From: Adiantum capillus-veneris
Lineage: Eukaryota > Streptophyta > Polypodiopsida > Polypodiales > Pteridaceae
NCBI GenBank assembly: GCA_014529385.2
Contig: CM043952.1
Coordinates: 153,387,057 to 153,451,056 of the forward strand
DNA length: 64,000 nt
Direction of reading: 5' to 3'
A model generated the notes under the pieces. The model saw only the letters and a list, made by a program, of their open reading frames with translations, did not search any database and had not been told where the DNA came from. The translations under genes were made by a program, and so were the position numbers. Below are positions 44,552 through 55,612 of the stretch, piece by piece; within the stretch, counting starts at the first letter, position 1, and every line of letters begins with the position of its first letter.

Positions 44552-44994
44552 TGTCAGGATTCTAGGTACTAATCCTTTATTAAGTACTTAAACTCATGAT
44601 TAAGACTTAAGAAACTTGAATTGACCTCAGAAACAAGACTCAAAAGACTCTGTGTTTGATTGTTTGAATGACTTGTTGAAAACTGAGTACAATAGGCTCC
44701 TTATAAAGGAGACGAATAGACACAAATGAAAAGACACATCTCTTGGTGAACAGACATGACTTTAGATGTAAAAACACATCCTTTCGGTGAAGAGCTGCAA
44801 CCATTGGGCGAAGTCGCACCCGTAGAACGAAGGGGTGTGACCAATCGTCAAAGGAGTGTTGCTTTTGGTGAAGAGGCATGTCTTTTGGGCGAAGGGGTGT
44901 GACCATCCAAGCACAGGGGTCCTCCTTGGCATGGCACTTCGCGTATCTGAAACTAGGAGTAGATGTGTTGTTGTTAACAGTCACAATCGTGACA
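44552..44994 (-). repeat. Element I 5' LTR (right)
   Basis: 443 bp, paired with 33532-33978. The primer complement 44539-44550 is one base to its left. Confidence 0.85.
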
Positions 44995-45020
44995 ACTGGC
45001 ACGAAGAGTAAAGGGAAGTG

Positions 45021-48000
45021 TCATGTCCTGAGGATAGGATCAGTCCACAAAGGGGAGCAAGCCCAAAGCTTTGCAGAAAGCTCGAACTTCTCACGAGACG
45101 ATTCCTTTGTGAAAAGATCTACAAGGTTGTCCTGTGTTGGCACATAAGCCAAGCTGATCTCTCTTGCTGAGAGCCTCTCCTTGGCATAGTGGTAATGCAC
45201 CTCAATGTGCTTTGTGCGAGCATGAAAAATTGGGTTCCTCGCAATTGCCAATGCGCTCTGACTGTCAGTGTAGATGATATTGACAATGTCTTGTCCAGCG
45301 CCCAAATCAGCACAAGGTGTCTGAGCCATACACACTCAACCGTAGCTGTGAAGATTGCCCTGTACTCAGCCTCACAGCTGGAAGTGGCCACAGTAGGTTG
45401 CTTCTTGCTCAACCATGATATACATAAATTGCCAAGCATGAAACAAAAACCACTTTTGGACACTCGCGTATCAAAACAACCAGCCCAATATGAGTCCGAA
45501 AAAGCATGTAAGTATGGTGGCAATGATCCCCCCTTGGGATAAAACAAGCCAAGATGTAAAGTGCAACTCAAGTAGCGGAAAATCCTCTTGACAGCCTACC
45601 AATGCTTAGACCTTGGGCTATGCATAAATCTGCTGACCTGTGAGACTGCAAACTGAATATCTGGCTTCGTGTTGCATACATAAATGAGGCATCCAACAAC
45701 AGTTTGGTAAAGAGTGATATCTGCAGGATCACCAACATCATGAAGATTGAATTTCAAACCTGTTTCCATGGGAGTGGCAATAGGTTTCAATCCTCAAGTC
45801 CAAACTTGCATACAATGTCTCTATGTAACTTTTCTGACACAAGGCAATACCATCATCACACTACTTAAACTGTATGCCCAAGTAATAATGCAACAACCCC
45901 AAATCTTTCATCTTGAAAGTAGCATTCAAATCAGCCTTAAATTCAACAATATGTGCCTCATTGGGACCAATGATCAACAAATTATCCACATAAAGAACAA
46001 CAATGAGAAGTACATCGACCTCACGCTTGACATACACTGTGCTTTCTGTTGAACTGTTACGAAAGCCTCGTTTGACTAAATGAGTGTCAGCCTTCTCATA
46101 CCAAGCACGAGGAGATTGCTTCAACCCATACAAAGCCTTCTTACATCTGCACACTTCGTCCTCTTGTCCTTTCTTGACAAAACCGCGAGGTTGCGTTACA
46201 TAGACTTTTTTTAAAAAATGTCACCATTCAAGAAAGCAGTAACAATATCGGAATGAGGTACATCCCAACCAAAATGAGCTGCCAATGCACATAGAAAACG
46301 CACAGTAGTCATATGACAAGTGGGAGAAAAAGTCTCTTCATAATCTATGCCTTTTTGGTGTGCATAACCCTTTTGCAACAAGTCGAGCCTTATAGCGATC
46401 AATCTCACTATCCGGCTTGCGTATCAACTTGTAAACCCACTTCGTATCAATGACCTTTTTTCCTGGAGGCAAATCACATAAAGTCCATGTGTTATTTTCT
46501 CTAAGTGCAATGATATTTTGATTGCATGGCAGCCATTCAATTTTCTGAATTTTGTGCTTCATCAAAAGGCAGAGGTTTCTCAACATCATGTAAGCTAGAC
46601 ACAGCCAAAGCATAACAATCTGATGCATAAGATGCATGGCGAGAGCCTGAACGAGTACGACTAGACAAAGATGCATCCAATTTACTATCACGCAATGTAT
46701 GCACCAACCATTTTGGCATACCTCTAGCTTGCTCATTTTCAGCCCTTCCGTCATCAAGTACATCATGTACATCTACATCAGTAATAGGCGGATCTGTAAC
46801 ATTTTCAGAAACCCCCATAGGCAATACATTTGCCTCATTGGAATTTACATTCGAGCTTCCACCATTGAAAAGAGACAACAAAGTGTCATAAATGTCCTGT
46901 GAGTTGACATTACTGTCTCTAGTACATGACAACAAGGGCTGAACAGAATCTTCCACAAACACAATATCCCGTGAGACCAAGATACGCTTTGTTTGCGGAT
47001 GCTACAACCTGTAACCTTTGCTTTCAGTACTATAACCAACAAAAATACATTTGACAGCCTTATCATCCAATTTTCTGCGCTGTGTTTGTGGCACCAAAGC
47101 ATATGCCAAACATCCAAAAACATGCATGTGCTCAATAGAAGGCTTTCTATCATGCCATGCTTCATATGGAGTAATAGACTGCAAAGCTTTCGTAGGACAC
47201 ATGTTTAGCACATAAGTGGCACACATGATGGCCTCAAGCCAAAAAGAATACGGCAAAGCTTGACTTTTGACCATACATCGTGCCATTTCCGTAAGTGACG
47301 TGTTTTTCCTCTCAGCAACACCATTTTGCTGAGGCGTATAAGGCACTCTACATTGGTGTTTTATCCCACAACTAGCTAGAAATACATTAAATTCATGAGA
47401 CATATACTCCCCCCCTCGATCGGAATGGAGGGTGCCCATCGTACATTTCGAGACATTTTCAACCATAGCCAGAAATTGTTTGGAGAACATAAATACTTTG
47501 GACTTCGCTTTAAGCGGAAATACCCATGCATGCGTGGAGTAATTATCAATGAAAGTCACGAAGTAAAGGTAACTGCCCAAGGACGGAGTTTGCATGGGTC
47601 CACAAACATCACTATGCACAAGCTGCAACCTGCATGTTGCCCTAACTGAACCATCCTATGGAAACTTTGAACGCTGCATCTTACCCAAAATACAGCCTTC
47701 ACAAACGTGTTTGACAGGTGCTTCAAGAGGCGGCAAAGAAGCAACTATATCACATTTTTGCAAACGCAGCAAACTGACAAAATTCAGATGACCAAAATGT
47801 GCATGCCAAAGTTTTGCATCTGAAATAGCCTTTGAATCCACAACTGCATTTACAAAAATCTACCCACACTTGTCATACAAAGTGAGCTTATATAGCCCAT
47901 TGCATAAAATGCCAGATGCAACAATTTCATCACCAAAACTGAGATCATGAACTGTACATCCGTCATCCACAAATTTGACTACAAGACCAAGTCTAGTAAG

Positions 48001-49342
48001 TGCAAATACAGACAAAAGTTTCTTCTTGATCCCAGGTACATAAAGTGCATCAACAAGTATGAAAGAACTGCCATTTGCAGCAGTAAGCACAATCTTTTCA
48101 ACTCCGTGAACCGGATAAGAGGCATTGTTGGCACAAGTGACTGAATTCCCATGAGGGACAGACTAAAGAGAGGTGAACAAATCACGATGTGAGGTAATGT
48201 GCTTTGTAGCACCATTGTCAAACTACCACACTTGTGAATCTGCAACAATTGACATGCATGCATCATGGTCAGCAGGATTATAGGTACACTCTGCACTAAA
48301 AGCCCATTTTGCATCAACGTTAGCATCGCAGTCTCCTTTCACAGAAGACTCAACAATAGCTGCATTCGCAGTGGAACTAGCATTTGCAGTGGAACCACTC
48401 TTTCTTCTTAGCCTCTTCAGCCTTCCAACTTAGGACTCTGCTTGATCAAGTGATCATTAGCTTTACAATAATGGCAACCCATCTTCTTTTTGCCCTTATC
48501 ACCAGAATTTCCAGACGAATTATTACCAGCAGAAGCATTAGGAACAGGTGACTTACCACTCGCAGAAGAACTATAAGAAGTGGTTGCATTGTTGTTACCA
48601 CCCTTTCTTTGAGCAACAATAAAATCTTGTTCAACTGTTCGCTGTCTAGTTCTGTTTTTTTTGGAAAGCGACTCTTGCAATAGCAATGTGAATAATGCAT
48701 AAAACTTGACAACTTCAGGATTTCCTTGGGTCATTAGTCTCCAAGTACTAGCAAAAGTTTGATAAGAATCTGGAAGGCATCAAGAACAGTCTGCAGAAGG
48801 GAACTTTCTGAAATGACTTGACGTGCAGAAATAAGTTGCCAATTGATATCCTTGACACCAGCAAGGAAAGTGTCCATGTCATCGTCCTCATGCATAATCT
48901 TCGATTCCAGCTCTTTACGCAGCAATGCAATTTTAGCCTCATTGCAACTTGCATAAAGACCAGCCATAATATCCCAAGCATGTTTTGCAGATTTTACTGA
49001 CGAATGTGAGGAGTAATGGTGCTCTTCACAGACAACGCAATCAATGTATGAGCCCACGCATCTTTTACGTCCCAACGAGCTTGTTCTGCCGTAGGCAAAA
49101 CAACTCTAACAGTAGCAATCCTTGCAGTAAGACCTGCAACATCCTCAACATCGCCTACATCCAGAACCAAGACGTACATCAATGTCCTGCACAATATTCC
49201 AAACACCCTTTGACACAAGAACATGTTGCATCATTTAAGCCCACATAGGATAATTGTCCCCATCCAATCTGTCCTCAGCAGCAGCAGCAAACATCTTGAA
49301 CACACCTGTGTTGTTGTCACTATGGAAATGTCTGCAACCCAT
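45021..49342 (-). pseudogene. Copia-A gag-pol, decayed
   Basis: Order on the minus strand: gag from about 49342 (GDNYPMWA, then a stop, then MQHVLVSKGVW). Then the gag body (48734-49075) and a zinc knuckle CHYCKANDHLIKQS with its last Cys replaced by Ser. GAG-pre-integrase is AKLWHAHFGHLNFVSL...CEGCILGK (47656-47841). Integrase (47002-47628) has HSDVCGP, HSDRGGEY and NGVAERKN. RT is in pieces (WVYKLIRKPDSEIDRYKARL near 46400, VVLYVDNLLIIG near 45980, with YVDN in place of YVDD). RNase H is VATSSCEAEYRA and TDSQSALAIARNP (45119-45335). Several stops and shifts make it inactive. The altered YVDN box would itself impair polymerisation. Confidence 0.85.
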
Positions 49343-49685
49343 GTGAAAACTATCTGAAATGAGGAGAAACTGAGTGAGACCAGCACGTGCTATATAGCAC
49401 AACCCGTAGTAGACTGTATGGGACCTGTTATGCAGTAATTGGCACTGACGGAAATTCTGCACAGAATGACGAAATTGCCTGCGCAGACCTGGCTGTAGTG
49501 AAAACGGAGGTCGAAATGAGCCCTAAATGAAATTATGAGCAGATCGAGCTCTACAAGCTCGCCCAAAATTTTTGTCGACCTGCTGAGGCTCGCCAAAGCT
49601 CGTTGAAATCTGAGAAAACGAGCAAGGGTGTTTTGGCGACGCTAGCGACTAAGCTCGGGAGGACGTGACCTGCTCTAATACCAAT

Positions 49686-49913
49686 TATTGGAATTAGGGT
49701 TGCAGGGAAACACACACAGCTTGGAGAAGACGAAGGAAGCTCAAGGCACACAATAGAGAGTGTATTACTTAGTGTGCAATAGAATGATAGATAGCCTTAG
49801 AGTGATGGGCGTATATACAATGCACGGGGGAAAAAAACCTTCTAAAGAGGGGAAAAATGCCCCGGCGGTCCTAGTGTGTTTACACACATCACTACCACAT
49901 GTATATGGTAACA
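49686..49913 (-). repeat. Copia-A 5' LTR (right)
   Basis: 228 bp, paired with 33271-33494. The primer complement lies at 49672-49683. Confidence 0.82.
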
Positions 49914-50640
49914 GGCATATGTGAAAATATTGATCAAGTACTCAAGAGACCCGAGATTTGAAAAACACATGAAGAATTACCCGACCGATGAGATCTACTC
50001 GAGATGGCGTGAGGCCATTGAAGGACGGACGAATGCAGACAAGTGGAACCTGTATTCTCAGAAAGAGCTGGACAGACCTCTTGAAAAGAAGATGATCCAG
50101 AGGACCACCAAAAGATAAGCGAGAGAGTTATAGAGCAGCAATCGAGCGCGGAAGAAAAGAAAAGATGACAGCTGGTACTAGATTTTGTGGGGACCGCAGA
50201 CCTTGATCAGATGCACAAAAATACCGAACTTTGCACAGCATGGGGCAAAGTGCGAGACCAGGAAACCCTTATCTTCTTTGATGGAGAAGCCAAGGCAAAC
50301 TTCAACCGAATTGGCGGCTCGATTTGGAATTACGCCCAAGGAAATGGGGCCACAGGTCAAGACTGTTCTAGAGGCACCGAGAGGGGATGTTTCCATTACA
50401 CCTATCATTGGCAAACTATGTTTGCATTGTCGGGGGTATTTAGGGCACTAGGACTTTTAGATCATGCCTTTGTAAGGGTGTGAGGAATCCCTTGGTTCCC
50501 CAAGAACAGTGCCATGGTCAATTATAGGGCAAGGAAAGCCATCTTGAAGAATGAGAAGAGCAAAGAGATTGTACTTAATGGAAAACTGAAAGGAGAGTCC
50601 GTCCCACTTGATGAAATCGAGTTTCTTTTACTTATTTGAT
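49914..50640 (+). pseudogene. Gypsy-B gag remainder and protease
   Basis: The gag N-terminal region continues (ILIKYSRDPRFEKHMKNYP, IYSRWREAI, LYSQKELDRPLEKK) and stops at about 50118. Only about 50 bases later comes the segment that in Gypsy-A follows the zinc knuckle (compare MTTRLVPD with MTAGTRF). About 1.1 kb of capsid, Ser-rich region and knuckle is therefore missing. The protease has FFDGEAKANF instead of a D-T/S-G-A site and is frameshifted. Confidence 0.7.
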
Positions 50641-51900
50641 CTTCTTGAAAGAATTGAATGATGAACAAAGGTCAAATATGTCTGACCTTGAAATGGAACG
50701 ATAAGATTTTCTGCAAGCTCAGGTTGACTATTTCTCTGAGGGCTTACCATGCGAGTTGCCTCCTTCACGTCCTGAAGGTCACACGATTGATTTGATTCCC
50801 GATAGTACACCATCGAACCAACCATCTTACCAACCTAGCCGAGCCCAACATGAAGAAGTAATGAACCAGAACAAATTTTCCCGTTCCGAGAATCAATGAT
50901 ATACTCAACAGACTTCAGGATTCTACTTGCCGAATTGATCTGAAGAGTGGTTAAATCAGATCCGAATCGCTCTTGGAGACGTCTATAAGACAACTTTCAG
51001 GGCGACGTTTGGTTTGTATGAATATTTAGTAATGCCATTTGGCCTTGCGAATGCACTGACTACATTCAACCGTATGATGGACATAATTTTTAGAGAGTAC
51101 CGATCATTTGTGGGCACTTTCTTTGACGACATCATCGTCTTCTCTAAGAATGAAGCAGAACACAAACACCACCTATTGTCTGTCAGGCATTGCGGAAACA
51201 CAGATAGGTTATCAACACCTTTGCTCGAGCCAATTTTTCTTGCCTGAGATACACTTCTTGAGACACATTGTCTCAGCAGAAGGGGTAAAGATGGATCCGG
51301 CCAAAGTTGCAACTATTTATGATTGGCATGATTTGAAGAATGTTCATGAGGTTCAAACCTTATATGGGATTGTGCTCATATTATCGGCGGTTCATTCGGA
51401 AATTTGCAAAGATAGATTCTCCTTTGTGCACATTGACTTAGAAAGGAGTTCCTTTTACTTAGAGATCGACAGAGATTGCAGCCTTTAAGACTCTCAAGGA
51501 AAAGTACGGGGCCAGTGTTGACCTTTTCAGACTTGCAAAAGCCATTTGAAGTTTAGTGTGATGCTTGAGGTCGCAGTCTGGGAGCAGTCTTGATGCAAGA
51601 AGACCATGTCATAGCTTACAAGAGCAAGATGTTTTCACGTCCTGAACGGATTGCACAGATTTATGAGAAAGAGCTTTTGGCAGTTATCCACGCTCTTATG
51701 CAATGGTGACGCTATCTACTCCGAGCTGACTTTATTGTTTTCACAAACCATCAGAGTTAACGTTACTTGTCGCAATCGGGAAAGCAGATGAGGTGGGCTA
51801 GCATCTTGTCACAGTTTCACTTCCAGATAGTCCATGTTCAGGGACATAAGAATTTAGTGGCAGATGCATTGTCTAGATAGCCCTTGGTTCTGGCCATTTT
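50641..51900 (+). pseudogene. Gypsy-B reverse transcriptase and RNase H
   Basis: Starts with the linker ELPPSRPEGHTIDLIPDSTP. Between EEVMNQ and NKF about 45 codons of the RT fingers are deleted relative to Gypsy-A, including the WRMCIDY region. The palm remains: YLVMPFGLANALTTFNRMMD and FFDDIIVFSKNEAEH (51020-51170). The thumb is FLPEIHFLRHIVSAEGVKMD. RNase H is broken but shows YKSKM and YEKELLAVIHALMQW near 51620-51700 and the HKNLVADALS end near 51845-51880. Confidence 0.75.
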
Positions 51901-52137
51901 TGCGATACATCATCGAAGCTTCGAGGATATGGTAGATCAGTATGCCACATATCTTGATTTTGTAGATATCTTTCACCGGATACAGAGTTGAGAAACAGTT
52001 GCATGCTATAATCCATACGGGACGACTATTTGATGTGGAAAACAATATGTGTTACACAACCTTTGAGGGAAAAGGTTTTGACAGAGTGCCATGGTCCACC
52101 TTAAAGGGTGTGGACCGTTACTTTTTTTGGCGGAGGC
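51901..52137 (+). pseudogene. Gypsy-B integrase, N-terminal part
   Basis: Ends in GVDRYFFWRRL at the element C insertion. Gypsy-A has GVEKYFFWPRLKKDVDEF at the same place, and Gypsy-B resumes with LKKDVDELL at 54759, so the insertion point is exact. Confidence 0.75.
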
Positions 52138-52535
52138 TGTCACAAGACGGGCACCACGTGCCAATAGAAAAGAACAGATTGAACAGACTTTTAGCACTTC
52201 AATAACAACTGAATTGAGAGAGAGAGAGATGACACGAGACACGGAGTGGCGGAATTCCACCCCAGAGAGTATTGGCCCCACTTGGAAATCCATACAGCCT
52301 GCCACATCATCATGTCAGCGCAATTTTTGGAAATCTGCCGCAAGTCTCTTTTGTGTGTGTGTGAGAGTCTCGCTTTATCTCCTTTATGTCACTTGAAGCC
52401 CCATCGAACAGGTCCCCATAAGTTGGTAGGAATTCTTCTTCTGTTACTTGTTCTTCTTAGGGTTTAGGTCCCTCGGCCGACATCTGCAAGTTGGCTTCCT
52501 TCTTTAGGGCTTTGACACGTCAGCAGTTTGTGACA
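52138..52535 (-). repeat. Element C 3' LTR, internally deleted
   Basis: It aligns to the right LTR at both ends; the block from about 54230 to 54490 of the right copy is missing, with the join at 'ttggcccca-cttggaaatcc'. Confidence 0.85.
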
Positions 52536-52931
52536 TCTCCCCTTCTTGAAAGAGAGTAACCTTCCGCGATTACAGCATATCTGCAAAACAACTCAAGTTA
52601 GCTCAAAAAAAATTTCGAGGGTCATTCCGAGGGACATTCAGTTTGCTCTTTTTGTTAAGGAGTTAGCTTCTCCTTTCGGCTCTTTTGATCAATGAGTTAG
52701 CTTCTCCTTTCGTCTAGATCAGAACTCTTGATATTTCGACGTAGTAAAATTAGCCATCACACCTAGACCGTACTGATCTTCCACGGGTGTCTTGATGCAC
52801 TAATATTACATACCCAGGCAATCTCATCCAATTAGGAATATTCAGTGGTTGGCACATCACAATGCAACACAAATGCTTACATGTGCATGTTACAAGACAT
52901 AGAAACATAAGGCCGCCGATGAACACCCCCC

Positions 52932-53204
52932 CCGCAATTAACCATCCAGGTCCGGGCGATGAGCTGTTCAACGACTCCCTTATCACTCTTACCGCAAATA
53001 ACCTAAAAAGGTCCGGGCCATGAGATATAGAGGCCTTTTACAACCAAACGCCCCCTAGACCGCAGCCTGCGTTGTTTGGAGGTGCTGAGAGTAACCACTA
53101 CTCAGACTTCTTAACACTCCTCCTGCATAACCATCCACGTCCGGGCCGGGAGTCACAACAACAATATTCCCCCCGTAAATAACCACAAGGGTCCGGGCCA
53201 TGAG
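52932..53204. repeat. Four spaced copies of a 'gtccgggccatgag' unit
   Basis: Copies at about 52932-52963, 52993-53024, 53124-53152 and 53173-53204, each of the form (c)cgcaaataacc + about 6 bases + gtccgggcc[ag][tg]gag. They are spaced 48-131 bases apart in the leader-like internal region of element C. Confidence 0.75.
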
Positions 53205-54090
53205 TATGAACAAGCATTCTCAAACATCATTTCTCACTACACCTGGGAGTAAACTCACCAATCATTGAAACCAGTATTACAACCAGAGTCAAACAATTCA
53301 AATCGGCACCAAGACGGGTTCAAAATAGATAACATCCATTTCAAACAAATTCAAACAAGATCACCAAACAAGTTCTCAAACAGATTTCAAACTTAAAAAG
53401 CAATCTCGACATCGATCGAGCTCGAAAAGTCGGCTGACTTTCCATTCTGAAACCTGCACCAAAAATTAGGGTTAGGTTCCTTCCATAAGGTCGTAGCCGA
53501 CCAGAGCATGGTCCGTCAGCTCTTGGACAGAGTGTTCCTGTGGCAGTGATGGTAGTCCCAAGTCATAGTAGTCACACCTGACCTCCAAGGTTATCAACAA
53601 GAGGCACCTGCTGAGAGATGTAAAGAAATTTTAAGTTATAATCTGCTAGGGTTTCCACGGCAAGCATTCTAGGATACACCACTTTGCCAGAAGTTGCACT
53701 CCGAAGGAAAATGTCAGAAACCATATAACTTCAGACAAAAATTTTCTTGAAAGCTTCAAGCTTGCCAAGTCCTTGGAGTGTGCTGGTTGGTAGTTGTAGA
53801 CATCAACATCTGCATGGCACTACCTCTGAGAAAAACAGTGACTTGAAACAAATCTTGGATCCTTCTCTTGCAAGTGATCTTAATGGCTTATGCCTTGTAA
53901 GACATGAGTGGTGAAGACGAGAGCGTGTCCGATGCGTGATGAAGTAAGGGTGGGAGTCGCTAATAAGTCCAGGGTCGAAGCACAAATCTAAAATTTCCAA
54001 TGAACTTTGGAAGTGCGATCTTGCTTTGTCTGCTCTTTGGTGGGACCGGTATGCTTTCAGAAAAGCACACGCTTGATGCTCTGATACCAC

Positions 54091-54754
54091 TATCACAAGA
54101 CGGGCACCACGTGCCAATAGAAAAGAACAGACTGAACAGACTTTTAACACTTCAATAACAACTGAATTGAGAGAGAAAGATGACACGAGACACGGAGTGG
54201 CGGAATTCCACCCCAAAGAGTATTGGCCCCAAACCTTGGTGCCCCTTTCGGTATTTCTTTATATTGCATCAACATAGTACAAGCCGGTACTCGAGACTCT
54301 GCACCTTCTCTAGGAAGCATGCCAGAGAATGAGCCCTAACCTCATATTTAAAGGCCCTAGGCCCAAAAAGCAGTTTACAGTGAAAAGCCTTCAAACTGAA
54401 AAGCATCTGGTCCAAAAGCAATGGCAAAAAGCTGCCAGTGTAATTTATGGAAATCCGTATAGCTTCCACGTCATTAGCCAGCGCAAAACACGGAAATCCA
54501 TACAACCTGCCATGTCATCATGTTAACGCAATTTTTGGAAATGTGCTGCAAGTCTCTTGTGTGTGTGCGTGTGTGTGTGTGAGAGTCCTGCTTTATCTCC
54601 TTTATGTCACTTGAGGCCCCATCGGACGGGGTCCCCATAAGTTGGTAGGACTTATTCTTTTGTTACTTGTTCTTCTTAGGGTTTAGGCTCCTCGATCGAC
54701 ATTTGCAAGTTGGCTTCCTTCTTTAGGGCTTTGACATGTCAGCAGTTGGTGACA
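54091..54754 (-). repeat. Element C 5' LTR
   Basis: 664 bp, full-length LTR. A GT-rich tract lies near 54558-54580. Confidence 0.85.
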
Positions 54755-54904
54755 GAGGCTCAAAAAGGATGTGGACGAGTTGTTGGCAGTTGGCCAAAAG
54801 GTCAAGTTTGATAGGCAGAAGGCACAAGGATTTCTACAACCTTTACCCATACGTTGGCCAAAAGGTCAAGTCCTCCGGCAGAAGGCACGAGGATTTCTAC
54901 AACC
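54755..54904 (+). pseudogene. Gypsy-B integrase continuation, with a 65 bp duplication
   Basis: Reads LKKDVDELLAVGQKVKFDRQ and KAQGFLQPLP, equivalent to Gypsy-A. The block 'ttggccaaaaggtcaag...gaaggcac-aggatttctac' then repeats once (54786-54845 and 54853-54903) before the Copia-D LTR begins. Confidence 0.65.
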
Positions 54905-55498
54905 TGTGCAGAGGATTTTCTTTTTTGGGTGATTTGAATTGTCATTTCTTCTTGGCGGTCCACGTTTTTGGACTCTTTTCTTGTTAAAATTGGCAATTTG
55001 TTTGTTAGTTAGGGTGCTCCCGGCTTCTAACGAAAGATGAAAGTAATATGAGAGGTTTTAAGGTGTGGGAAGAAGGTTTAAGAGAAATGAAATAAAAGAG
55101 AGTAAGAAGATAAGGTTTGGAAAGGTACGAAGCTATGAGTTTTTTTTTTTTGCTTTTCAAAGAGATAAAGAGATGGAGATCATTAAAGAGAAGGCACGAG
55201 GATTTCTACAACCTGTGCAGAGGATTTTCTTTTTTGGGTGATTTGAATTGTCATTTCTTCTTGGCGGTCCACGTTTTTGGACTCTTTTCTTGTTAAAATT
55301 GGCAATTTGTTTGTTAGTTAGGGTGCTCCCGGCTTCTAACGAAAGATGAAAGTAATATGAGAGGTTTTAAGGTGTGGGAAGAAGGTTTAAGAGAAATGAA
55401 ATAAAAGAGAGTAAGAAGATAAGGTTTGGAAAGGTACGAAGCTATGAGTTTTTTTTTTTTGCTTTTCAAAGAGATAAAGAGATGGAGATCATTAATGC
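54881..55498. repeat. 309 bp tandem duplication across the Gypsy-B/Copia-D junction
   Basis: Units 54881-55189 and 55190-55498 are nearly identical. Each contains about 24-33 bases of Gypsy-B integrase followed by the first about 285 bases of the Copia-D LTR, so the duplication happened after Copia-D inserted. Confidence 0.85.
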
Positions 55499-55577
55499 TT
55501 AAGGAAGAGTAGAAGTGTGAGAAAAAAATAAAGAAGACAATAAGACTTTTTAGGCAAGTAAAAAAGTGAAAAGAGAA

Positions 55578-55610
<33 letters not shown>
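55578..55610. repeat. Homopolymer run of 33 G
   Basis: Lies within the Copia-D LTR and is followed by further G triplets ('ttgggtgggttgggg'). The Pro-rich minus-strand frame 55314-55763 is produced by it. Confidence 0.9.

Positions 55611-55612
<2 letters not shown>

Larger units (their letters stand above)
33532..44994 (-). mobile_element. Element I: non-autonomous LTR element inside Copia-A
   Basis: The LTRs are 33532-33978 (447 bp) and 44552-44994 (443 bp), starting TGT[AC]AGGATTC and ending TCGTGACA. The primer complement 'gctctgatacca' is at 44539-44550. The polypurine tract complement 'ttccctccctcttt' follows the left LTR. Flanks GTTGG and ACTGG match at three of five bases. Excluding the nested Copia-H, the internal part is only about 1.7 kb (33979-34774 and 43648-44538) and has no protease, RT or integrase. 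It must have been moved by enzymes from another element. Confidence 0.85.
33271..49913 (-). mobile_element. Copia-A: minus-strand Copia inserted in Gypsy-B gag
   Basis: The LTRs are 33271-33494 and 49686-49913, both with TGTTGGAATT-type starts (the right copy reads TATTGG) and GGTAACA ends. The primer complement 'gctctaatacca' is at 49672-49683. The polypurine tract complement 'aatcccccttggg' is right of the left LTR. Flanks TGCAT and GGCAT are a four-of-five target duplication. The coding part is at 45021-49342. Element I sits 37 bases inside the left LTR, so most of the span is the younger I and H insertions. Confidence 0.85.
52138..54754 (-). mobile_element. Element C: non-autonomous LTR element with perfect GAGGC duplication
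   Basis: The LTRs are 52138-52535 (left, 398 bp) and 54091-54754 (right, 664 bp), with ends [TG/TA]TCACAAG and GTGACA. The primer complement 'gctctgatacca' is at 54078-54089. The polypurine complement 'tctccccttcttg' follows the left LTR. The target duplication GAGGC is at 52133-52137 and 54755-54759. The internal 1.5 kb has no gag or pol frame. The LTR is related to those of Gypsy-A and Gypsy-B, suggesting C is a non-coding derivative moved by that lineage. The left LTR has lost about 270 bases in its middle. Confidence 0.9.
32535..55213 (+). mobile_element. Gypsy-B: base element of the nested stack, four insertions inside
   Basis: A + strand relative of Gypsy-A. Its own pieces in this window are the truncated 5' LTR (32535-32899), primer site (32901-32912), leader and gag start (33107-33270), gag remainder to integrase (49914-52137), and more integrase (54755 to about 54904). 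Its frame resumes on the other side of each insertion (Copia-A in gag, element C in integrase), and it is cut again by Copia-D. The 3' end lies beyond the window or is lost. It has many stops and a large gag deletion. Confidence 0.85.

Noticed and set aside
52932-53204. CRISPR-like array
   Set aside because: Only four imperfect repeats with uneven spacers in an LTR element of a plant genome, and no cas genes.
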